Source: Aquanectria penicillioides (taxonomy: Eukaryota; Ascomycota; Sordariomycetes; Hypocreales; Nectriaceae). Taken from it: a stretch of 64,000 bases of DNA. The translations under genes and the position numbers were made by a program. Location of the stretch: assembly GCA_003415625.1 (NCBI GenBank), contig PYIU01000009.1:434001-498000 (forward strand), read 5' to 3'. Shown piece after piece: positions 37,520 through 50,159 of this stretch. Every line of letters begins with the position of its first letter. Position 1 is the first letter of the stretch. The notes below the pieces were generated by a model. It saw only the letters and a list, made by a program, of their open reading frames with translations, did not search any database and was not told the DNA's origin.

Positions 37520-38625
37520 ATGCCGAAGCACGTGAGAACCCCCAGCAACTCCCACAACCGCTACAACGGTCCTCTGCCAGTCTCCCTGGCCCCTTCCCCC
37601 ATGTATAGCCAGCAGCGTATGGCTATGCCCAGCAACTACTATGGAGTCCCTACCACATCCGCGTCGTCTATGGCCCTTCAGACCCAAGCTCAACCTAGCT
37701 ACGACTCGTACGCAGCAAGCTCTGCGCCTGTATCCATCCCTCCTGTCCAGCACCGCGCTAGCTCGGGTGCCTGGACTCCTCAGGACGACCAGCAACTCTT
37801 GAACGCCCGCATGCAGGGCCTCAACTGGGGACAGATTCAGGCCAACTTCTTCCCGACCAAGACGCCCAATGCTTGCCGCAAGCGTCATGAGCGGCTAATG
37901 GAGCGCAAGGGCGCCGACGACTGGGACAACCAGAAGCTCCAGCGTCTGGCCAAGGAGTACATGAGCATGCGCAAGGAAATCTGGAGCGGCCTGGCTGCAC
38001 GCACCGGAGAGAAATGGAACGTAGTAGAGCAAAAGGTATGACAGCCCGCCCTATCAACTTGCACACCACTTGTACTATATCGACACAAGCTAACTTGTAT
38101 CTCTCCACCCTATAGTGCATGTCCAACGGTCTCAAGAACCTTCAAAGCGCCGCCCGGGCCGCAGCTCGCCGTGACCGCCTAGAGTCCGGCGGTACTCTCT
38201 CAGGGTATGACGACGACAGCGGCATCTCCGGCATGGGCCTGACCCCCGTTGACGAACTAGACACATCATATAGTAGCCCCGAGACGACCACTTCTGCCTT
38301 GCACTCGGCGCACTCCAGTTCGGCTTCGGCCTCGGCCACCTACCAGGCCCTGCAGCCCACGGCTCACCTCGCGGCCCTCGGCGGCGCCTCGGGCCCCTAC
38401 GGAATGGGTCCGGCAGCAGCCGCGGCCGCGTACGGAGGCGGATACGGCGGTCACGGTTACTCGTCCAGCGTCAGCTCCACCGCCAGCGCCGGACATGCGT
38501 ACGGAGGACACGCCGGAACCGGGGCCAGCCAGGGAAACAGCCCTTATCTGACCACACAAAGGCCTCAGAGCTCAGACTTGGCTATTCCCGCTCTTATCAA
38601 CAGACCCGGTGTCGCTGGCGTCTAA
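37520..38625 (+). CDS. Myb/SANT-domain DNA-binding protein
   Basis: Exons 37520..38035 and 38116..38625 encode 341 aa. The N-terminal third is a Ser/Pro/Gln/Tyr-rich, probably disordered region. A Myb/SANT repeat follows at about residues 83-127: GAWTPQDDQQLLNARMQGLN, then WGQIQANFFPTKTPNACRKR. A second helical unit (LQRLAKEYMSMRKEIWSGLA plus the Trp of GEKWNVVEQKC) crosses the splice. The C-terminal half is low complexity: Ser/Ala-rich, an Ala run and Gly/Tyr repeats (AAAAAAYGGGYGGHGYSSS). The layout fits a conserved fungal Myb-like regulator, probably nuclear. The target genes are unknown. A long pyrimidine-rich leader with uORFs may control its translation. Confidence 0.85.
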
Positions 38626-39486
38626 AACCGACAACTAGCTCCAACCAACTCAACTACACATACACATACACACATGCACACACTCATACGCTCCATCACG
38701 TCCAATACATCCAACACGCACTCATCCTTTTTCTCCTCCTCCTTCTTTCTCTCTCTCTCTCTCTCTCTCTGTGCGTCTCTTATATCAGACTTATAACTCC
38801 CTCTTTATTACTCTGGTATCCCCTCACTCGGGATTTCCACCTGTCGCCGTCCATTCCTTTTTCTATCGGATATTGGGATATAAAACCACCAATCGCTTGC
38901 GTGGTATCAATCATTTACTCTATTTGACCACTACATTGATTTTTCTTCTTTACATCACTGCATGGCGAGCAGCAATGGCAGGGCGTTCAGGGCGCTCGGG
39001 ATTAACGAAACAATGATGATTAGCAACTACTACACTGCTTTGGCTTTCCCCCACCCCCAGTTCAGGAGTTGGAGTATCCGCATAATGGTATTCTTTTCTT
39101 TTTTTTCTTTTTTGCGCTCTTCCGTTTTTACCCTCAAAATTGGTGGCAACTGGACCGAGACGACTTTCACTTGTCTTGTACACTAGAGATAGAGATACCA
39201 GGGCAATGCAGCTGGAGGATGGGCTTTTTGGATCTAGCATCTAGGTCCCCTCGCTGAGAAATACAACTGCCTTTTTTTTGTGCTTTTGATCGTCATCGTT
39301 TTTCTATGGAGTTCTCAATGTACTCTCAAGTAGATAATAGTTTACAATGGTGTTGAGTCGTGTGCAAAACAAGTTGTGACAAAATAAAACCGCGGCTGGT
39401 AGTGGCAGACCATAATGCCAGGGCCTTTTATATGCCACAAGATCCCGTCCTGCCTGTCAAATCATACAATTGTTTTACAAATGCCG
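38626..39486. other. Intergenic region between convergent Myb and COX10 genes
   Basis: 861 bp holding both 3' ends. It contains ACACATAC-type repeats near 38655 and a CT microsatellite. No gene recognised. Confidence 0.5.
38749..38770. repeat. (CT)11 microsatellite
   Basis: Eleven perfect CT units in the 3' flank of the Myb gene. Confidence 0.9.
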
Positions 39487-41043
39487 TCATGACCTCACTG
39501 GCTTGGCGGCTTGCAACTGATTGCTCGAGTTCTCCGCTGCCATGATTACCATTTCATCCAGCTCCTCCTCTTCCCATTCGCCCTCTTCCTCGCCAAAAAC
39601 ACTTCTCCAAGCCCTGCTCCACATGCCCTTCTTGTGCACAAGGGCTAGGATCAGGATGGCTGGTAGATGCCATACGCTGGCCCAGAAAAGACCCCTTGCG
39701 CTGCCCTTGTGACCCTCAAACTGCCAGAAGCGCACGGACTCGCGAACCAACCAAGCATTGATGGGGAAACTGGTGATGGCAAATGACCAGTCTGTGATTC
39801 CCGAAGCGCAGAGGCCCAGGCAAAGGGGAATGAAAACGACACTATATCGTAGGGCGACACGGCCGTTGCGGGCGGGGTTTGTCCAGGCTAACATTCGGAG
39901 GCCAGCAGCCTTGTACTCCTCGCGAATCGGCCAGCTGAGGGCCATGAAATGCGGAAACTGCCAGGCAAAAAGCAAGCCAGCCATTATCCAGCCACCAATT
40001 GAGGAGCCGTCGCTGGCAAATAGGAGCTCTCGCCAGGAGCCATCCTTGGTGGCAGCCTCGCCAGCAGCCGCAGCCCAGCCCATCAGAGGAGGAATACCGC
40101 CAACCAGGGCACCAACCCAGGTGTTGACGGCAGATACGGCCTTGAGCGGAGTGTAGATACCGGCATAGAGAACAATGTTGGCAAAACCCAGACCTGAGAC
40201 TGTGGGGTTGACGCCAAAGTAGAGGGCTCCAACTCCAGTGGCTCCGGCGAGGACAGCGAAGAGAACTGCGCTTCGGGTGGTGATGAGACGTCTAACAAGA
40301 GGACGGTTTCGGGTTCGGCTCATCTTGGCATCGGTCGCAGGCTCGTAGATCATGTTGAAGGCATTGGCACTGGCCGAGCACAGGGCAGTGCCAGTGGAGA
40401 GAAAGAACAGAGTGAGCGGGCTCAGGCTGGGCGTCTCAGTAGTGCTAGGGGCGAGCATCTCGGGAACCGGATAGATGGCGTAGGTAGCCATGGCTGTTAA
40501 CACGACGAGGACACTCAATCGGGGTTTCGAGAGGGAGAGGAAGATGGAGAGGTATTTTCGAAAGGCGCTGGTTTGCGCGGCGGCGTGCGCCGTCAGCTGC
40601 GCCGAGGCATCGAGAGGGAGCGGCTTCTCTCCACCAGCGGCGGCGCCGGCGGCAGCAGCAGCCTTTTCTCGGCGCTGAGCCTGTCGTCGGCGATGAGGAG
40701 CGAGGGCCGGTTCGGATTGGGTCGATTCGGAGGCGGGGGAAGAAATTGACGAGTCGGCGGGTTCGTTCGTCGAGGATGTGGCTGCAGTGGACGAAATGCC
40801 GCCATTGGCGCGGCGGGAGACGATGAAATCGAGGCAATTGGATCGCTCAAAGACTCGGTTAGATAGGAAGAAGATCGGGGACCTAGCAGAGACCGAAGCG
40901 ATCATCCGGGGAGGCTGGAAGGCGGTGGGCGACGAGATACATCGTCGGAGCAGCATCGAAGCCGGGGTGCTATGAGGGGCTCTGGAGGCGGCTCTCCAGG
41001 ATGGGAGCTCCGAGGCGAGGACGAGACATCGTGGTGGTCGCAT
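39487..41043 (-). CDS. COX10: Protoheme IX farnesyltransferase, mitochondrial (Cox10)
   Basis: Cox10 makes heme O from heme B by adding a farnesyl group, in the mitochondrial inner membrane, for cytochrome c oxidase assembly. Single exon, 518 aa. The Arg/Ser-rich N-terminus (MRPPRCLVLASELPSWRAAS) fits a mitochondrial targeting peptide. A linker rich in Ala, Ser and Pro follows, then the UbiA-type prenyltransferase core from SLSKPRLSVLVVLTAM. The prenyl-diphosphate and Mg binding motif is NMIYEPATDAKMSRTRNRP. Further conserved blocks are YTPLKAVSAVNTWVGALVGG, PPLMGWAA and LLFAWQFPHFMALSW. The C-terminal tail is acidic (EEEGEWEEEELDE). No lesion seen. It diverges from the transaldolase gene. 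Confidence 0.95.
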   Translation of the reverse strand: MRPPRCLVLASELPSWRAASRAPHSTPASMLLRRCISSPTAFQPPRMIASVSARSPIFFLSNRVFERSNCLDFIVSRRANGGISSTAATSSTNEPADSSISSPASESTQSEPALAPHRRRQAQRREKAAAAAGAAAGGEKPLPLDASAQLTAHAAAQTSAFRKYLSIFLSLSKPRLSVLVVLTAMATYAIYPVPEMLAPSTTETPSLSPLTLFFLSTGTALCSASANAFNMIYEPATDAKMSRTRNRPLVRRLITTRSAVLFAVLAGATGVGALYFGVNPTVSGLGFANIVLYAGIYTPLKAVSAVNTWVGALVGGIPPLMGWAAAAGEAATKDGSWRELLFASDGSSIGGWIMAGLLFAWQFPHFMALSWPIREEYKAAGLRMLAWTNPARNGRVALRYSVVFIPLCLGLCASGITDWSFAITSFPINAWLVRESVRFWQFEGHKGSARGLFWASVWHLPAILILALVHKKGMWSRAWRSVFGEEEGEWEEEELDEMVIMAAENSSNQLQAAKPVRS

Positions 41044-42159
41044 GGTCGCCGGGCGCTTGGATCATGGCGTCCCAAGAGGGATCTCAATCCATTACCGCTG
41101 CGCGGAGCTTTGAAGGAGAGGAAAGGAGAGGTGCAGGGAGCAGAGGTTGACAGTGGTACGACTCGGTGATGGGATGGCAGATTTCTGGGAGGTTTCTTCC
41201 GAATGGGGAAGTTCTGGGGAACCGGATGACGGAAACGTGACATGTCACGTGGCACCATGACCACCAAAGTCTTCAACAGCTTCGGCTTGCTTGCGATTTG
41301 ACAATTGGCGCCCCCACGGCGAGTTCTCTCCCTCTTGTACTCGTGTCTCTCCACTTTGTCGTCTCTCCACGCTCCACGCCCAGCGCTCCACACACCGAGC
41401 GCTCACTGCTCATGGCTGAATTGGCTGAACGTCCTGAATGGTGATAAAAGCCTAATTATCCGTTTTCGTCCTTAGCGGCCCCAGTCACCATGACTCCATC
41501 GTGGGTGAGAAATGGTTTGTAAGTCATATGCCACTCGCAAAATCCAGTAACTGCAATGCGTCTCCTCACCACACTAGAGTGGAGGACTGGCCGTTATCCA
41601 ATGCTCTCCTGCTATCAATCAGCCCCATCATCGCGTTTTCGGGCCCCATGACCTTTAGCATGTTCTCAAGGAGGAATTCTCCCGAGTCGCTTAGACTACC
41701 AAATGCGGCAGCCTAGAATGGAGACGGAGGAGTTGATGGAGAGATTGTGGAGAGAGCCTTTCGGGATTCCGCAAAACCACACCCCACCGCGACTACCTTG
41801 TGCCATTCAGTATGGAGTTTGGCAATTCTAGCCGCAAGACCGAGACCCAGATAGTCGCCCGAAGAGTTAAAAAAAAATGGATGAGCAAATGACCTCTTGC
41901 ATGGCTGATAGATAATGTTGCGTCGAGAGCGGGGGACACATCAGCTCGTCAACATTGAGTCGAGCCACCCTAGGAAGTCCGTCCCTATAAAGCCCTCTGC
42001 ATTGTTCAACCCTTTCGCTTTCTCCGGAATCGTCGTTGTTTTGTCTTCTTCAATCGCCGCCCATTGTCTATTGTGCCTCCTATTTATTAGCAGTCCCCGT
42101 TACATACTGTAATTCGTTTCTGTGCTGTTTCATTCGAGACGGCCGCGTTCACACTAAAA
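41044..42159. other. Intergenic region between divergent COX10 and transaldolase
   Basis: 1.1 kb shared upstream region. No gene recognised. The transaldolase side is pyrimidine-rich, as expected for a leader. Confidence 0.5.
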
Positions 42160-43471
42160 ATGCCCTCGCTCCTGGACGCTCTCCGACAGACCAGTCAGGT
42201 TGATTGTGATACGCTTGATGTCAATGGTATGGCCCAATTGGAAAATGGAGAATCCGAAATTCCCCAACAAACCTCAATCGCTAACTCTTCAATCTAAAGT
42301 TGCTAAAGATCTAGGCCCATTTGTTGACTGCACTTCCAATCAGGTACTTGAATATTCTTTTTCAAGTAATCAAGCATATTGTTGCTGATATGAGAACCAT
42401 GATCAGGCAATTGCTTTTTTTGAGCTCACAAAGTTGCCCGAAGGCCAGACTGAGCTGCACCATGATGTCTTCATCAAAGAGGCAATCAACGATGCTCGTG
42501 GTGCCTTGAAGGAGCATCAAGGCGACATTACTTTTGAGGAATTCGTTGTAGAAATCATGGTGCGTGGTCTCTCGTGTTTCGAATGCACCCGCTTACATTT
42601 GGTAGATGGTCAAACTGCAGCTCAACATTGTTTCTAACCTGGTTGGTTTCGTGCATATCCAGACCAACCCAAAACTCTCATACTCCGCGACCGGGACAAT
42701 CGCCAACGCTGAACGCATGTGCTCGAATAGGCCCTCTAAAATGACCGCTCCTTCGTTAACAAACACGCAGGCATCATTAAAATCTTCAAGACTTTGGCTC
42801 CCGATTTTGATGCGAAACGAATATGCATCAAGGTTCCGGCGACTTGGGAGGGCATGCAAGCCTGTCGGATCCTGGAGCACAAGGGTATCTCTACCCTTGC
42901 AACAACCATGTTTTGCATGGAACAGGCTGCATTGGCTGCAGAGGCCCAATGCACCTACATTGCGCCGTATGTAAATGAATTGAAGGCCCATTTCGAAGCT
43001 GGGTAAGAAAAACATGCTCTCCCCACGAAGCGTAAAAGGACTGAATCTGACATTTCCAGCTACGTCGATGAACACAAGGCCTTCGACTTCTGCCGGGAGG
43101 CACAGGCATACTACATTTCTAATTCTTTCCGCACTCAGGTGCTGGCCGCTTCGCTCACCTCCGTTGACGAAGTGATGCAGCTTGCTGGCATCCAGCACGT
43201 TACAATCTCCCCCGTGCTCCTCCGCGCTCTCTCTGAGACGGACTTGTCGTCGTGGGATGGCAAGCTGGGCGATTACTTTGCCCAGGGCCCGGACAACATG
43301 AGCTGGGAACAAAGGGCGTATCAAACACTAGTCAAGGATGAGAGTACCTGGAAGCTGGCATTCACACGCAGTGGCTTCGGTACTAGCGAAGGGAAGATTA
43401 TCCAGGCCATTAATTACTTTTCCGATTTTCAGGAGAAGTTGGAAGAGCTTGTAAAACAGCAGGCCGCTTAG
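42160..43471 (+). CDS. Transaldolase
   Basis: Transaldolase moves a dihydroxyacetone unit between sugar phosphates in the non-oxidative pentose phosphate pathway. Exons: 42160..42226, 42300..42343, 42407..42559, 42606..42714, 42771..43002, 43060..43471; 338 aa. The first barrel strand is DLGPFVDCTSNQAIAFFELT. The Schiff-base Lys is in RICIKVPATWEGMQACRILE. ISTLATTMFCMEQAALAAEA and YIAPYVNEL follow, and the family C-terminal part has QVLAASLTSVDEVMQLAG. The fourth intron starts with GC, not GT (donor GCATGT at 42715, acceptor CAG at 42768..42770). Only this choice joins AER to IIKIFKTLAPDF in frame and makes the total divisible by three. The sequence looks like a diverged fungal paralog rather than the main housekeeping Tal1, but that is inference. 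Confidence 0.88.
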
Positions 43472-44562
43472 TCGTGGCTAAGTACGATTCCAATGCACAA
43501 CCAATTTACGAGTAAACGGAACAAAGATGGAGCAGAGGGAGAGTAGCAGAGAGGAACAAAAGAAATTGATAGCTCAAGTCCCAGCTATTCCGCCCAACCC
43601 TACATTTGACTGTCTCTTTGTCTTCCTTCGTCGCGCGCCCGTGGTGTGAGACCACCACCCATCAGCAAACCCACCGCAAAGAAAATGCCACAATGCGACA
43701 ATAAGATGCTCACCGATGACACTTCGTCTGTTATGACGAAATGGGCACCGGAAGTTCTTTGTCGGCTGGCCCTGCCTCGTGGATAGGTGGTGGCTCATGT
43801 GAGGGACCACCAGCTCTCTAAGAGTTTCCATCTCTTTGAGCGACTGCCTGATTCTAGGGCGCTATTGTGATACTATTCTGGATTCATTAACCATTGCGAA
43901 TGGAGATCGGCTATTTGAAAGGTTTGGCGGTGGGCACACAGACCTGGTTCTTTGTCCTCCCTCGTGATATTCAGGGTTTGCGGAGGACACTTCGTTTGGC
44001 AAGACTAATCTACAAACACGAGGCCCATCAAGATGCTGGAGATGTTTGGAGAACTGAAAATTCTTGATTGCTCCTCAATTCTCATGACAGTTGCTGTGTT
44101 TTAGTCATTGTCGACGGCTGAGATATTAATAGATATGAGTTCAAAGTTGCTGGCTTGTTGGAGCCCCCGAATGCACGAGCCTCGAGGCGAGTGCAGAGGC
44201 CATGCGTTTCCCTTTTTTCCTGAATAGGGGTCGTCGATTTCTTTGTTCACAACCACGATAGTAAGCGCCTTCGGAGGACCAGAATAGCCACTCTCGAAGA
44301 ACAATGGCATTTCGCATGGACTCATACTCCTTGCAGACTGAAACGCTGTGCCTCAATATTCGCTTCCGTCTTGTTCATATAACACACCCACATTCTCGAA
44401 ATTTCATCATGTGCCAAGTTCCATTTACACATCCCCTTAGTCGATCATTATTCCAATTCTTGGCCGCTGCTTATCACTTTAACCCTATTTTTGTGCTGTT
44501 GTATCTTTCTGCCACTCAGTGTGTTTCAACTATTCTCCTTCAACACTTCTTGTTCCAGTACA
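43472..44562. other. Intergenic region upstream of the zinc-finger-rich gene
   Basis: 1.1 kb. A minus-strand frame at 44101..44325 (GYSGPPKALTIVVVNKEIDD) looks weakly coding but has no recognised domain; it could be a relic. Otherwise nothing seen. Confidence 0.4.
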
Positions 44563-47500
44563 ATGCCTGCGGACACAGAGATGGAGGATGCGCCGGCTAC
44601 CCAGGACACTGGAACGCCAAAGGGGGCCTACGTGACAAACGATGTTGTCGCCGCGAGGTTCAACCCGGCCATCGGGCCTGGTGACGAAGAGTGGCTGTCA
44701 GCGTGCCAGAGGTTTGAAAACCTCTTACAAGTAGACCGAAAATCACTTCAAGAGATCTTGATGGAGAATTTCACGCGCCATGAAGCCCGGATGTTCGTTC
44801 CTTCAGCATCTCCTGAAATCCAAAAACTACAGGGCTACCGAACCGAGCGATACAAGTTGCTACTCAAGGGGCGTTTCAAGTACGTTAGTGAAGGCTTGGA
44901 CACAAGACTAGCCATGATGTACTTTGGACTGCCTGTCAAACCCTTTGAATCATCTCTTGACGGGTTCAAAATGGGCTTCGACCAAGTTGAGGCCAAGATT
45001 CGGCAGTCTCCGCTACAATTCCTCACTGCTTACGACCACCGAAACTGGGGACAAGACGAACTGAGACGTAAGGGTCCCAACCCGCATTGGTATATCATAC
45101 TGATTTTGAAAAGGTCAAGAAGCGCCAATTTCCCCAGAAGCTGCTCAAACCGGTGACCAGGTATTAGCTACCCTGAGAGGGGGTCTGAGAGATCTCGAGG
45201 ACTATGAAGAGGCCGAGACCCTTGACTATGTGCCTGATCTCGAACTACCAACGACACCCGAAGATGATTGGATCTACCTCTATGGGTACCAGGGGTGTGT
45301 TCCAATCGTTCCAACCAAGTGGCTTTCGTATTCGACCGGAATCAGGAAATTGCTGTCTCTTCCCTTGCAAAACGAAAGCCCCAGCTGCGACATCGCCCTC
45401 GTCCAATTCGACAAAAAGGAGCGTTGCCTTATCCGAATCATTGAAGACAAGCTCCCACTCACGGCGAATAGTCGCACCATGAAATACCTCCAAAGTCATA
45501 TCTCGAGCCTTCGCGATCATAAAAATTGCTGCGCTTTCTTCATCATGAAGAACTCAGATGAGGCCCCGCATCATTGGGAACCCATGGAAGACCAGCTTGA
45601 AGTAGACGTCGCCAAGATCGGATATCCCATGTTCAGCAAGGAAAAGGATCCCTCTCGGAAGATGACTAGCTATGCGTATCTGGCCTTCCCCAAGCAACAT
45701 ATGAGGAAATTCGACGCCAAAGCGTACGGAGCAAACCATTTCAATCGTCACCTCAAGACTGCCATCGAAGTCTTGGTGGGTCAACCGCTTGGCAGATTCC
45801 AAGAAGGCGTTTTCAGTCTTTATGACGAAAATGATCCCGACGGCGAAACTAGCCCAGAAAAGATCGCAGGCGCATATGGAGGAATGGGGTTGCACTCCCA
45901 GGTTTGGGACAAACTTCATCCTCTATTCAACCCAAATGCCAGCTGGATTCTTAGAAAGACTGAAATTGGACCTGACGAAATACCCATCATCATCCCGAAT
46001 TACTACGCCCACAAGTTCCCCACGCTTTCAATCAAGAAAGACCGCACCCTAGTTTCAACCCTTCAAGGCTTGGTAAAGACTGTCTGGACTTCTGGCGAAA
46101 TCAAAAAGATGGCGGGCATTCGCCTTTACACTGGCGCTCCAGCTTTGGGCGGGCCTATCCAACATGCTGATGTTTTTGACATTCCAATGGATGGCGAAGA
46201 GCTCACTGCAGATGAAGTAAAATACCTCGAGAAAGATATGGAGAAGTTGTTTTTCGAGAGCCCGAAACCCTGGCTCCTGCTTCAAGTGGAGTGGAATGAA
46301 AGCGTCTCGTCAATGTATCCCAGTTGGCTCAATAGAATTGGGACGCCAGCCAAATTTCCTCCATTGAAATCCAGTCTCAAGACCTTTTACGACGAAATTA
46401 GGAATCTGTGCAGAGCTAATCCTCCACGTTCTTTCAAAATTGAGGAGGAGTATGTGATCCTGCGGTCTATTGTCCCCCAAGATCGCAAAAACACCTCACT
46501 CTTGGACCACCCTATATTTGTTATTAGACCAGGGATAGACGAATCGGAATGGTACAGAATTCGTGCAAGTATCGGCACCTGTGACGTTAAAGTCTCAATT
46601 TCGCAGGGGAGTATCATGGACTGGGAATTGCGCATTCCAAAGAGCATCTCTTGGGGGCCAATAGTCTACCACGGTGAGAGCCCATTGACTTCTAGCAGCC
46701 AGCCCGCGTGAGTAACTGACGTTGAAAACAGCACAAGTGCGAAGAGAGTTGATCGATTCTCCGCAAGAAACTACTGAAACCTCGGACTCATTGTTTGGAG
46801 GGGATGATGCCGAAAACGTGAATCCCGAGGAAGAGGACACCGACATCGAGAATAGGGAAAACCAACCGCCTCAAGGACCCCCGCAACGCCCGCGACAGCT
46901 GAAAGAAATGCCAGTAGCACGACATATGGATCCGGGTGAGATGATTAGATACTATTCTGAAATGATGCCGCGACAAACCCATAATGCGCCGGCTGAAGCA
47001 CCGTCAACAGATAGGCAGCCCGATCGTCGCCCTCGAGTTGAGACCCAGTCCACAGACAGGCAGCCCAATCGTCGCCCTCGCGTTGAGTCCGGCTCAGATG
47101 ATACCAGGTCTCGGTCACGAGCATGGGGCTCACCGCAAGGAATCTTCGATTACGATGATCCATTCATCTCCAGATATGTGCCTCCTTTGGAGAGTTTGCA
47201 GCGCAGCAAAGGCAACGTTCCTATGATCAGCCAAGGTATGCTCACGGCCACGGAGCAGGCTCGCTTCCAGCGAAAGTTTTGGGAGATGCGCAACATCTCG
47301 CTGTCACGCGTTTGGGTGTGCCCATACGAAAACTGCGAGTTCACTCGTACAGCTCATGATCAACAAGGAATCAAGGATCATATTGACAGAGAGCATACAA
47401 TTGTCAGATGCCACTGGTGTGAAACGCCGCTCTGGAGATGGTGGAGTGAAGCGGAGCAAATGAAGCACTTGCGGACGAAGCACCGGGATAAGTTGCTGGA

Positions 47501-50159
47501 AGCCCTTGGGGAACCCCCCGTCAATGAACCCGAGAGAGCTGCAGCAACACAACCAAGTCGTCCAGAGAGACAACCGTTGGCAGAAATCACGTCTACCGGC
47601 CAAGTACCTCCTCGAAGAGTGGGTGTCAGGAGCCTGGCCGAACAACAACGGGACAATCAGTGGCTGCAAGATGTCAGGCCCCAAATGAGGCGAAATGTAA
47701 TGAACTTTCCTGGTAGAAGGCCTTTCCAGGATCCGGAGTACCGTCAAGCCCAAAGGAATGCGGACATAACTCCTCAAGGCGTCCATGTGCCATCACAGCA
47801 GAATCCTCTAACCGCCAAGCCACCGGCTACAACCGAAGCTCCTGGCACTTTTGATGAACCCCAATCACTTCGCCCCAAGGAGCCCCCACGACGCCTGAAG
47901 TATCCTCTGGTCAAATGGTATGACAGACTTGGGCCGAACCCATACATTGATCCCTGCGATGAGTGCTGCGTCCCAAATTGTCCGGACCCTAATCTCGGAC
48001 TTTTAGACGCCCGCGGAGTCTATGAGCATTTTAGGGTCTTTCATCCCGAGTTGAAGTCAATGTGTCCGTTCTGTCACCTTGGGTTTGTCACCCGAGTTAG
48101 TGACGGTGGCAAGACTCAGATGGAAGCTCGACCACAAGATGAAATCATTCATCACCTTGAATGCCACGTCCACAGCCTGTGGGACATTCTGCGTCCTATG
48201 TCGGTACCAGACACAGCGGAGTCTACACGAATGTCTAAATCGACGCCATCGCTGGTCGCGCATGAAAGGAAGCGATGTCCGCTCTTCAAGGCATGCGGAG
48301 CTATCATCAGCTACATGTCGGATGAGCAATTCGTCGAGCACTTGCGCGAGTGTCATCAGAAAGACCTTCGTGCCAAAGTTACCGCGGTTAATATTACAGG
48401 ATCTTCTGGATCAAATCAGCTTGTTCCACGACAAGGACGAGACCCTCAGACGTCTGACCGCAGTCGACTTCAGACACCGGTTGATGTTGCGCGTCCAGGC
48501 GCAAGTGCCAGTCTCGAACCAGAAAACCCTCCTAAGACTTCACCCCGTCGACTCATGTACTATCCTGATAATGATTCGCCTTCCACGAGAAGATCAGGCC
48601 GAGAAAGAGGGACGAAGAGAACACGAACCAAATCTCCTGTATCAAGCAGCAGAGTGGCCCCGGCGATTAGCTCGAGGGCTGCCGATGCCGCGACTGCGAC
48701 TTCTCAAGCTGCTTCAACGCAGCCTAGACCAGCGAAGAGACCACGACCAGCCAGAGATACGCCCCACGCCCAGTCCCAAGATCTTGAATCAAGAAGAGGA
48801 GATGACCCTGAGGCTGTTGACAGCCCTCGAGGAAGAAGCTTAAGCCGGGATGATAGTGGTCGAGGAGCCGGTTCCGAGGAGCCACTAGTGGCAATGAATC
48901 CGGAATCTGACAATGATCCACGCCGCAGAAGATCACCATCACCAGACTGGGTCAAAATGCTTGGGCCAAGCGACCCCTACTTTCAGCCAGATGAGAGCAT
49001 GTACTGTTCCAGGTGCCTCCGAAAAGCACCCAAGCATCGCGATCGTAGCCCTGGCCGGGGGCCTATGGGGCGTAATATCGAGCTCGAGGTAAGTTATGAC
49101 GAATGGAGCCTGTAGGTCCTTGCTAACATTGAATCTAGTATCACTGGGCTCCAGATCGGTGTTGTAAAATCCGGAACGGAGTCGGAGAAGTCATTGGCCT
49201 TCCCAACCGTAGTGGATGGATTCCAGCCAAGGAGCTGCCGGAGCGGCTCACGAGCCTCAAGAGCAAATTCTTGAAGAAGTACCCGGCGTATTCTCAAACG
49301 ATGTACCCGACCAACCCATCGGATCATAACAATAGCCTCTGGCGATCGGATCCGAACAATGGGGACAACAGGGAATGGTGGGGCATCCCTTGGCCTCCAT
49401 ATGAAGGATCGGCCCCATTCCCGGGTGATTGGAAGTATCCCGGTCCTCCACAGGTTGAGACCGGGAGCCGCTCGAGACGGGAGTCAAAGCTGCCACGATT
49501 ACCGAATGATCCCACTTATCGGTATGAGAGCGATGAAGACTCGGGCGACAACTTGCAGCCGGATATGGACGACACACAAGAGTTTATCGAGGAGAGGGAA
49601 CAAGAGAACAACCCTCGCGCACCTAGAACGCCGAAGAGAAAGCGCGACGAGGCCACTGAAGCCCCGGATACATCGGAGAGGCCAGAATCAATCAATCTTT
49701 CAATAGAAGAGCCTGATCCTGAGCCTGAGCCTGAACCAAAACCCAAGAAGGCAAAGACAACGAAAGGTGAGTCAGCGAAACAAGTTATGAATCCATGGAC
49801 CACACACTAACATATCAATGACAGGCGCCGCCCGAGGGAGAGGCAGAGGGGGCTCAAGACAACCCAAACAATCGACTCGGCGAAAATCCGCCAAGGCCGC
49901 AACCAAGCCCAAGGAAGACGAGGCTCCTACGGAGTCCGAGGCAGACCAAGGCCAGGGAGCCGCCAGGAGACCCGTCTCAGAGTCCGAACCAGCCGAGGAA
50001 TCGGAACAAACAACGGAGCCAGCAACCGAGAAATCGGCCAAGCCCAAGAGGAAGAGGCCGGCCAAGGGTAGCATTGCGCCGAGCCGAGCTTCCAGCAGAG
50101 CTTCGGTAGTTAGCAAGCGAGCGGCTCGGGAGGCGAGTCTTGCAAGCTCGAAGAAGTAA
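44563..50159 (+). CDS. 1,794-aa zinc-finger-rich protein of unknown function
   Basis: Exons: 44563..45067, 45114..46673, 46732..49088, 49139..49766, 49825..50159; the frame closes exactly. I do not recognise the family as a whole. Residues 1-690 form a non-repetitive, probably folded part (for example YLYGYQGCVPIVPTKWLSYS and DWELRIPKSISWGPIVYHG). It has no catalytic motif that I can name. From about 880 there are C2H2-like units: CPYENCEF..HIDREH, CHWCETPLW..HLRTKH, CCVPNCPD..HFRVFH, CPFCHLGF..HLECH, CPLFKACG..HLRECH, and a lone CSRC near 1446. Between them are disordered Arg/Pro/Ser-rich linkers with SR and SPS pairs. The C-terminus is basic: KRKRDEATE, an acidic EPDPEPEPEPKPKK stretch, and the AT-hook-like GRGRGGSRQPK. 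This suggests a nuclear nucleic-acid-binding protein. A residue 107-124-type repeat TDRQPDRRPRVE occurs twice near 47005-47085. Confidence 0.8.
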
